From Azolla caroliniana (Eukaryota > Polypodiophyta): a DNA stretch of 64,000 nucleotides. Of the stretch, positions 56,511 to 64,000 are shown one piece after another. Position numbers and translations under genes: made by a program. The notes under the pieces are model-generated. The model did no database searches, had not been told where the DNA came from, and saw nothing but the letters and a program-made list of their open reading frames with translations. The stretch spans positions 6,634,001 to 6,698,000 of the forward strand of contig JBHGNT010000020.1 of assembly GCA_043228905.1 (NCBI GenBank), in the 5' to 3' direction. Every line of letters starts with the position of its first letter. Positions within the stretch are counted from its first letter, which is position 1.

Positions 56511-58334
56511 TAGAGGGTTAGGACGACGTCTACAATGCCACTTGTGCCATCAAGTCCCATGTCCCAACTTGCCTCAACTTCTAAAATACCTATAGAACTC
56601 CCAAACCCAGAAATCACCAATGATATGATTTCCTCACCTTCTCCTATAGTGGTTAGGACGACCTCTCGCAATAATGTAGGAGTACTTCCTGATCGTTATG
56701 GTTTTCCTCACGATATTGCTCAATTTATCTCTTATTCTCACATATTAGCTACGCATAAAGCATCATTGCGTCATTAGATTCTGTCACTTTACCCATGTGT
56801 TGGCAAGTTGCTAAAGAAGATCCAAAGTGGAAAGCATCTATGAAAGAAGAACTTAGAGGTCTTGAGAAAAACAAAACTTGGGAGATTGTATCACTACCAC
56901 TAAGAAAGGAGGCGGTTGGGTGCAAAATGGGTGTTTACAATAAAATAAACTGCAGAGGGCAAAATAGATTGTTACAAAGTATGATTAGTAGCTAAGGGAA
57001 ATGGTTAGACATATGGCATTGATTATGACGAGACTTTTGCACCTGTAGCGAAGATGAGCACTGTTAGAACGCTTATTTCCTTAGCAGTGAATAAGGATTG
57101 GAAATTACATCAATAAGATGTAAAAAAATGCATTCCTTCATGGAGAGTTGATGGAGAGAATGTACATGGATATCCCTCCCCGGGTTTTGGTACAATTCAA
57201 ACAGTAGACAAGGTTTGCAGACTAAGGAAGTCGTTTTATGGACTGAAGTAATCTCCTCAAGTGTGGTTTGATAGGTTAAGAAGGTCTATGGTGGGGATGG
57301 GATACCATCAGATCAATGCATACCATACAATGTTTTTTTTGACAACACAAGGAGCATACTACATTACTTGTTGTGTATGTGGATGATATAATTATCACAG
57401 GTGACGATGAAGGAGAAATTGCCCAACTGAAGGTACAACTAGGTAAAGAGTTTGAGGTGAAGGATCTAGGACGTGTATGATACTTTCTTGGAATTGAGGT
57501 AACTCATGGGGTAGAAGGAGTTGTTTTATCTCCACAAAAATATGTATTAGATCTTCTCACAGAAACTGAATGTTGGGTTTTAGGCTTGTAGCTTCTTCAA
57601 TTGACCCAAAGATCAAGTTAACTGAACTTGCAGGAGAGAAAGTTGATCATGAAAGGTATCAAAGATTGGTAGGTCGGCTGATTTATTTGACTCATACTCG
57701 TCTAGATATTTCATTTGCAGTGAGTGTGGTAAGTCGCTACATGCGTGATCCAAGGAAAGATCATATGGATGCAGTGTACCAAATTCTGAGATATCTCAAA
57801 GGTGTCTCGGGAAAGGGATTGATCTTTAGAAAACATGGTCATTTTAACATTGAGGGCAATTGAGATTCTGATTGGGCTAGTTGTGTTGATGATAGGAAAT
57901 CCACATCAGGATCTTGCATGTTTGTTGGGGGCAATCTGGTCTCTTGGAAGAGTAAGAAACAGTCAGTGGTAGCAAGGTTAACAACAGAAGCAGAGTATAG
58001 AGTTATTGTTGTAGGAGTTGCGAAGATGTTGTGGTTGAGAACTCTCCTAGTAGAACTAAAGATGAATCAAGAAAATCAGATGAGGTTGTGGTGTGACAAT
58101 AAGTTAGCAATCAGCATTGCCAACAATCCACTACAGCATGATAGGACCAAGCACATCAAACTTGACAGATTCTTTATCAAGGAGAAGCTTGATAGTGGGA
58201 TATTAAAATTGAGTCATGTTTCTATTGAAGATCAAGTAGCAGATTGTCTTACAAAGGGACTTGGGCCTGTAAGTCTTTTTAGATTTTGTGACAAGATGGT
58301 CTTAGGAATATCTTTTGCCCATCTTGAGGGGGAG
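56511..58334 (+). pseudogene. Copia K linker, RT and RNase H
   Basis: Continues K on the plus strand: linker 56535-56777, RT from about 56795 (KWKASMKEELRGLEKNKTWEIV), [17 protein letters not shown] near 57030, YVDD box at 57376-57387, LVGRLIYLTHTRLDISFAV near 57670, RNase H with WKSKKQSVVARLTTEAEY near 57945 and LWCDNKLAISIANNPLQHDRTKHI near 58090, ending HLEGEC at 58340. Several frameshifts and stops in RT (near 56996, 57115, 57250). A polypurine tract CTTGAGGGGGAG (58323-58334) precedes the LTR. Confidence 0.88.
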
Positions 58335-58517
58335 TGTTGAGAATGATTAAAGCTATTGCCAAAATGGCTAGCGAACCCCAACGGCTAAATCTTGGCCTTT
58401 AAGAGGAACCTTCACCTCATGTAAAAAGTGATCTTTGTGTTTTTTCTCTCTCCTGTTGTGACATATATGTATATTCTTGAGAATAAAGGCATTTTTTCTC
58501 ATTTTTCAATACAATCA
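58335..58517 (+). repeat. Copia K 3' LTR (short)
   Basis: Starts TGTTGAGAATG right after the polypurine tract; the end is placed at ATCA before the microsatellite, about 183 bp. No 5' LTR of K is in the window, so the right edge and target duplication cannot be confirmed. Confidence 0.6.
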
Positions 58518-58700
58518 TGTATGTATTTATGTATGTATGCATGTATGCATGTATGTACGTACGTAGTATATGTATTATGCACACGCTATTGGTACATGGG
58601 TGTGCGTACATACACATATCTAAATCATTCAGATATGTATGTGTGTCTCTCCGACGTGTCTAAATACATACAACAATTGAAGAGGGCAAGTGAGGGAATC
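58518..58700 (+). repeat. ATGT-type microsatellite
   Basis: Imperfect (ATGT)n / (GTAC)n repeats, densest at 58518-58570 and trailing off to about 58640. Confidence 0.8.
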
Positions 58701-58794
58701 ACGGAGAGGGACAGTGCATGTCGCTAAACCGAAGGCACGTGCGATCTGCACCATCCAATGTAGAAGAAAAAACGCATGAAGAAATGGTCAGTTA

Positions 58795-58895
58795 TTGGGG
58801 ATCCCGACTAGGAGCCCTGCTCGCTAATCAAGAGCCCAACCAGGAGCCCCGCTCATTAAGCAAGAGCCCGACTAGGAGCCCTTCTCATTAATGAG
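58795..58895 (+). repeat. Short tandem repeats of about 30 bp
   Basis: Three imperfect units of the type AAGAGCCCGACTAGGAGCCC followed by GCTCATTAA. No element assignment. Confidence 0.65.
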
Positions 58896-58899
58896 CACT

Positions 58900-59330
58900 G
58901 ACTATAAAAACTGAATCACTCATTTTGAACCTATTTTTCAAATAGAGTTTTAGGGTATTTGGAGGGAACAATCATAGAGGAGCGCCACTTTCTGCCAGCG
59001 AGCACTTCCCAATGACCTACCATCCTCATTCGATCTGTAAAATGAAGGCAATAACAGGTATGTATTTTGATGGTTATTTCTATGTTTTACATTGTTATCT
59101 CTTTTAATTTCATTTACATTTGATCACATCTCATTATATGGAAATCTAACGCTTTTAATCCTTAGTCATGTTACTTTATGGTTTGCAAGCTTTCATCTTA
59201 TCTTATGGTTTGCAAAGAATATGAACTACCTTAAATAACATGTCTGTCTTAGGCATTTATAATGGTATGGCCTTCATTCATGTCTCTTTCTTTTCTCTCT
59301 TGTTGCTGGAAGGGTGTTAGGTTTTAGTAA
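58900..59330 (+). other. Non-transposon stretch; possible host promoter, first exon and intron start
   Basis: No transposon homology is visible. CTATAAAAAC (near 58909) could be a TATA box; about 130 bp further ATGAAGGCAATAACAG is followed by GTATGT, an ideal plant 5' splice site, and then by T-rich sequence ending in a pyrimidine tract (CTCTTTCTTTTCTCTC, near 59283). If real, a host gene is broken by element J. Weak evidence. Confidence 0.25.
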
Positions 59331-59756
59331 GAAAGGGTGTTAGGTGCTCCAAATCCAACGATATGGATGTGTTAACTCTTCGGGCCGGACAATGGCCTAA
59401 CACAGGGTGTCTACGGGAGACACTTCACCAAAGGGTGTTACGGCAACCGGATTAGACTTCAACGCTTAATCCGACTTAATCAAGTTACTTATTAGGATCG
59501 TCTTCATAACACGCGTAAGATATAACAATTAAGACAGAACGGCAATTAACACAGAGATATAACAACGCTTAAGCTTTCATTAATTAACCGCCAACTATTA
59601 CATTGTATCCGGGCCTTTAAATAGGTTTCTGGTCTGTATTACAAAACGGTGCCATCCGCACCTGTTCGGGATCGGTCCGGATCCGGAACGGCATACCGAT
59701 TCCGGTCCGTCCGTCCACACTCATAGCTTAATTACAACCACATTCCTACTACTTAA
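59331..59756 (-). repeat. Probable 3' LTR region of gypsy element J
   Basis: Lies between the end of J's accessory frame and the flanking DNA. CCTATTTAAAGG (minus strand, near 59620) is a possible TATA box. A candidate outer edge is TGTTAGGTG near 59339. The 5' LTR is outside the window, so the borders cannot be fixed. Confidence 0.45.
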
Positions 59757-59856
59757 TTAGCTCTCCGTTTCCCACTCTGGACTCCTTTGTCGGCCGGTAA
59801 CACATGGCATGCCCGTGGGACAATACCTTGTACGTCGAATCCACAACCGACCCTTG

Positions 59857-62853
59857 CTATTCTTCGTCCAAAATGTCCAAAATGCTTTGTTCGAGAGGCT
59901 CCAATGGTTCATCTGGAAGTGGTTGTTGTTGTTGTTGTTGTTGCTGCTCTGTTGTTGTCTGCTGCGGCGGGTCCGTTGGTGGTTGCTGCGGCTGCTCCTC
60001 CGTTTGTGGCTCTGACACCCGCGTCTCCGTCGTTGCTCCCTGCATCGTGGTGGTCTCCGGTTGACTGGTTCCCGGCTGGCCCTCAGCCGACGACGGTTCC
60101 TCATCACTAAGGTTAACCGTTGTCGCTTCCTGTGCTTTTTCATCCCGTACCCAGGACCGCTCGTAGCTTTCAAACTGAATTTGAGCGTCCAGCCTATCAT
60201 CGTCCAGCTGAGCTACGAGCTGCCTGACCTGCGCTAGCTGTTCATCTGCCAGGACTTGGAAGTCGTCGGCCAGCTCGTCCCGTATGGCGGTGAAGTCCTC
60301 AGAAGTCAAAGTATAACAGTCATCTCCTTCCTTCCGCCGGTTTGCCACATCCGCCCGTAGCAACTGGAGTTCCGCCGCGTTTTGTGCCCACTTTGTCCAC
60401 CATTTGACGGAGCTTTCATCAATCAAGTGCTTCGTCTGATTCAGCCATGCCTGGAGGATGGACTGAATCCGGCTCATTCCCAATTGCGATTTGGTTTCCG
60501 CCGCTTGCCGTTCCTCCTTCAGTTGTTTGATGATTTTTACGTTGTCCTCCGCCTGCGCCTTGTAATGCGTCAATTGCCTTTGATATGTACTTTGTAATTT
60601 CTGCAATACTGTTGACGCTCTCTCTTTGTCTTCCTGCTGCAGTCGTTGGAGCTCCATCCGGACCTTCTCCGCCTCTTCCAAGCGTCTTGTATTTTCCGCC
60701 CGTTCGTCGGCGATCGCCGTCGCGGCCCGATCAACTGCCTGCTGGAGCTCGGTCATCCGTTCTTTATGCTCCGTTTCCAGCCGTTTGTAGTCCCGGTGCA
60801 GGTGCTCAAAATCATCCATCTTTTGCTTGAGCCGTGCGTTGATCTGACGACGGGCCCGGTCCTCGCAGTCCTTCTGCTGGCGGAGCTCTTCCTTTAGCCG
60901 TTCGATCTCTGTTTCCGCCGTTTTCCGCAGCTTGTCCTTTTCCTACAGCACTTTGTCTTTCTCCTCCTTTAGCCGGTCGTACGCTTGATGGCCTTTCCGG
61001 AGGCTCTCCTCTGCCCGGCAGAGGTTCTCAGCAGTCTTCTTTAATTCGGCTTCGGCCGCCGTCTTCAATTCTCGTTCCCGGCTCCTTAGCGCTTCTTGTG
61101 CGGCGAGTTCCTCTCTCAATTCCGCAAGCTCCCGAGCTTGCGCCGCATCTCTCGCCGGAACGGTTTCCGTTGCCGGGGTCTTATTCCTATGTACAGGTCG
61201 TTCCGTTTCATTATTCTGTACACTTACCGGAGTCACCGGTGATTGGATCTGTATTTTGGCCATCTCTGTCGTGACCTGATCCAAATCTTTTTCAAGGCAC
61301 CGGATTCTAGACCGGGCCGTCTCTAGTTGTTCGGTTGTGACGAGCAACCGTTCGCTTTGCGCTCTTTCTTCCGCCTCTATATACCCCACCGCTCCGGCTA
61401 TTTGTTCGCCTATCCACCGGAGCCACAGGCTACCGGTGCCTTGTTGTGCTTGCACGGAGGTTTGATAGATGGGCTCACTTGTAGAGGGGTGGTCCCGCCT
61501 GGTTGCGCCGAGTTGCAGTTCCGTTTCTGCCCGTGGACCATCCTGCTGTCCTTGGTCCCCTTGCGCTTCTTCTTGGCTGACCGAGGGAGGCTGCAGTGAC
61601 CTTTCCGGCTCTGGCGGGATGGAACTTGCCGGTGTTGCCGGTGGTGTCGGGGCTTCTGTTTCCGGTGCCATCTGCACCGGTTCCGGTTCCTTCCTTGGCG
61701 TGGGAGTCTCAGTATGGGGAGCCGGTGTTCCCTCTGTCTGAGGGTCCGAACGTTTCCCGGCTGTCTCAACGGTCCTTGTCGACGACTGTCGCTGGAGGTG
61801 CTCCGTAGGCTCCTCCTCTATTTCCTCCTCCTGAGCTCCGGCATTGAGTTTTGCCGCCAAGGGGTCCACTTCTCGATTCACCGGTCGGCGGAGTGTGACC
61901 TTTACGAACCGTGCCGGTGGTTCCTCCTGCGCCTCCGTTGGGCGCTTCCGGCTTCCGCTTCCTGTTGCCGCCTGTTCTGTATCCGCCGCCTTTCCCTTAG
62001 TGGCCTTCGAGGCCAACAGCTGTTGCCGTTTGGAAGCCGTCCTTGGTGTGCCGTCCGGCACTCTTCCTCGCTTCTTGGGTTGGACAGTCTGAACGGGTGG
62101 CACCAGCAAGGTGAGCCACTGCGTTACGGCGTGCCATATCCTTCGTCCGTCTCGGCCTTCTTTGCCGTCTTTGCCTCTGACGATCTCGATCGCCGCACAC
62201 AACCCGTCTGCGATCAATACCAGCCAATCCACCTTGATCCCTTCATAGGTGGCGATGATCATCCCTGCCCGGTTCTGCGGCATGACAGGGGGTCTAGGGT
62301 ATACGTGGCCGTATTCATGGAGCACACGAGCAATTTCGCGGAACAGCATATCTCCGCCACCCTGTGTCCGGTAGCCCTTGCTGGCTAGAGAGTACTCACC
62401 AAAATATCTGATGAGTTGCTCCGGGTTTGGATTGTCGATCGTTAGTATGCCTCCCTCCGGAAGGCCTGTTAATGCTCGAATCGCCTCTGCCGTTATGACC
62501 TCTGTATCGATTTCCTTGATCACTTTGTCGGCTTCTTTGTGTGGCGGTACTTCCATCATCATCAAGAAGCCCTCGAGCCCGTGTTGCTTCAGCCATGTCT
62601 TGGCGGCTTCCGACAGCGTTTGCGGGTCCATCTCTGGGTCGAGGTCGGATTGCGGTGATGAGGATGGATGGTGATGAGAGCGGGGTTGAGAAAGAGAGAG
62701 TTCAAAAGGCGGGGGTTCTCTGTGTGCAGGTTCTCTTCTGATAATCTTGCAGCGTTTCGGTGCTTCTGTGCTCCTGGGTTCGCGAAAGTAGAGGGTCTCT
62801 ACGCGCAATGGTTTTTGTCTGTGCATTCTGGCGCCTTTTTCGAGTTTGTGCAT
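59857..62853 (-). pseudogene. Element J accessory frame: globular N-terminus, coiled coil, Gln-rich end
   Basis: One frame of about 1000 codons on the minus strand, open apart from a single TAG at 60943-60945. It lies downstream of J's integrase. The start could be the Met at 62853 or, more likely, MDPQTLSEAAKTW at 62631. Layout from 62853: globular region (about residues 75-260); basic then Pro/Thr/Glu-rich region (260-450); Leu-poor but Glu/Arg/Lys-rich heptad-like coiled coil (about 470-800); a conserved block (60235-60411: WA, AAEL, NRRK, LAD) shared with element I; then an acidic and poly-Gln tail ending DILDEE. No known domain recognised; not an envelope by eye, since no signal peptide or membrane segment is seen. 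The element makes at least two related copies of this frame in the window, which argues for past selection. With the TAG it may be dead or read through. Confidence 0.75.
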
Positions 62854-63003
62854 GTCGCGTACTTAAAATAGCATTATGTCCTGTGGTGGCGCTTTAAATG
62901 CCCTCTACGTACCTTTTCGCTCCACGCTCTTTCATCCATTCATTCCTCGCTTTTGCATGATTGTTTTTTTTTTTTTTCAGTTATTATTATTATTAGTGTG
63001 ACG
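62854..63003 (-). other. Spacer between J integrase and accessory frame
   Basis: 150 bp with a poly-T/TTATTA run at 62966-62996 (A-rich on the coding strand) and TGACGTCA at 62998-63005, overlapping the integrase stop. It could hold a start region for the accessory frame; nothing else is visible. Confidence 0.4.
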
Positions 63004-64000
63004 TCACATGTCCGTTGGTCCTCCCGGACCCTTACCAGCCTCATTCTCTCCGGTTCCCGGCTTTCCGTCTCTGCCGTCTTGGTGGTTGCTGTCGGTCCTT
63101 TGCTCAAACGGGTTCTTAGGCATCGGTCCTCTATATGCCTTTAACCGGAATCCGTTGACCCATTTGCCCAGCACTTCGCCGGCAAGTGTCCCCAACTGGT
63201 AGGACCCATTATACTCCCGTGTTAGCCAATATGGTTCGGTCCATCTAAACCTTAGTTTACCCGGCATCTTGCCCATCTGGGTTTGGAATACTAACACTGG
63301 TTTGCCGATTGCGAACATTTTTTCGTTACCTTTCCTGTGCCGGTCGACGAATGCTTTCCGTCGTCGTTGCTCCAATTCTAAATGTAGGATGTTGGCCAAC
63401 CGTTGTTCCTCCAGCTCACACAGCGCTGTCAACCTTATTGTCTCCGACTCCTTCTCGTTCAGCCGTTCTCGTAGTTGGATCCGTAAGCTCGGTACTTGAA
63501 ATTCTACCGGCATGACCGCCTCGAGTCCGAACGCCAACTGGAACGGTGTTGTTCGGATGCTCGTTTTGTATGCCGTCCGGTAAGCCCAAAGCGCGCTATG
63601 TAGCTTTGTGTCCCAATCTGTCTGGTTCTCGTTGACGATCTTCCGAAGGATGTTCTGGAGCGTCTTGTTTGTTGATTCTGCTAATCCGTTCGCCTGTGGA
63701 TAGTAAGGTGTGCTTCGTTTGTGGACCACGGCATAGAAGGTCGTTAGGCTTTCCACTACTTGTCCGAGAAAGTGCCCCCCTTGGTCACTTATCAATTCAA
63801 TGGGGCATCCGTAACGGCACCAGATGTACTCATATAGAAACTTTGCCGTTGACGCAGCGGTGTTATCCCGTAAAGCTTTGGCCTCCACCCATTTCGTGCA
63901 ATAATCCGTAGCAACAATAACGTACCGATTACCCGTTCTCATTGCCGGTGGCTTGAACAGTCCTACAAAGTCCAGCCCCCACTTTTGGAATGGCTCGAGT
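63004..64000 (-). CDS. Ty3/gypsy integrase of element J (C-terminal part, cut by window edge)
   Basis: Open frame from the right edge to a stop at 63004. All three catalytic residues are visible: Asp in GLDFVGLF (near 63970), Asp in LISDQGGHF (near 63790) and Glu in ANGLAESTNKT (near 63680). ATDYCTKWVEA (near 63895) and WAYRTAYKTSIRTTPFQL (near 63560) are typical of gypsy elements of the plant non-chromoviral group. The C-terminus has PGKLRFRWTEPYW and then a Gly/Pro-rich end; no chromodomain. No stop in 332 codons, so this domain looks intact. The zinc-binding domain, RT and gag lie beyond the window. Integrates element cDNA in the nucleus. Confidence 0.92.
   Translation of the reverse strand, partial: LEPFQKWGLDFVGLFKPPAMRTGNRYVIVATDYCTKWVEAKALRDNTAASTAKFLYEYIWCRYGCPIELISDQGGHFLGQVVESLTTFYAVVHKRSTPYYPQANGLAESTNKTLQNILRKIVNENQTDWDTKLHSALWAYRTAYKTSIRTTPFQLAFGLEAVMPVEFQVPSLRIQLRERLNEKESETIRLTALCELEEQRLANILHLELEQRRRKAFVDRHRKGNEKMFAIGKPVLVFQTQMGKMPGKLRFRWTEPYWLTREYNGSYQLGTLAGEVLGKWVNGFRLKAYRGPMPKNPFEQRTDSNHQDGRDGKPGTGENEAGKGPGGPTDM

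Noticed and set aside
59787-60110. Plus-strand Val/Cys-rich open stretches opposite J's poly-Gln tail
   Set aside because: They are the antisense of CAG-type repeats in the accessory frame; composition is explained by that.

Overview
The window reads as heterochromatin-like nuclear DNA of a land plant and is almost entirely LTR retrotransposons. Evidence for a plant: Ty1/copia elements primed by initiator tRNA-Met (binding site TGGTATCAGAGC), Ty3/gypsy integrases with the TDYxTKWVEA motif of non-chromoviral plant elements, and LTR promoters with plant-like TATA boxes. The species cannot be told from the sequence. I found no intact cellular gene, rRNA, tRNA or CRISPR array.

Left part (1-33.9 kb) is a nest of copia elements whose order of insertion can be read from 5-bp target duplications. 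Relic D (+) was entered by C (-); C's 5' LTR was entered by A (+, 4301-15777, ACATA); A's 3' LTR was entered by B (-, 10261-15543, TTATG). B keeps one uninterrupted 1340-residue gag-pol frame. D is also broken by E1 (+, from 16530), which carries F (-, 21531-27282) and a solo LTR. Three solo LTRs have exact target duplications (8245-8685, 20213-20829, 29955-30721); a fourth is probable. Then follow chimeric relics H', G and H.

Middle part (33.9-46.6 kb): an approx. 421-bp piece of a dead copia pol gene has been amplified into a tandem array, later split by gypsy element I (36079-43721). I carries a long coiled-coil frame between integrase and its 3' LTR.

Right part: from 45,991 a unit of approx. 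4.22 kb is tandemly repeated nearly identically (two full copies and a third partial). Each full unit holds two direct repeats of approx. 600 bp, and every one of the four direct repeats carries, on the minus strand, a sequence that folds into a complete hammerhead ribozyme core just downstream of a TATA box. This retrozyme-like organisation is the most interesting feature of the window. An inverted duplication of copia K follows, then K's 3' end (to 58.5 kb), a microsatellite, about 0.8 kb of non-transposon DNA that may include a host exon/intron start, and gypsy element J (-) running off the right edge. J carries a homologue of element I's accessory coiled-coil frame in the same place, downstream of integrase.
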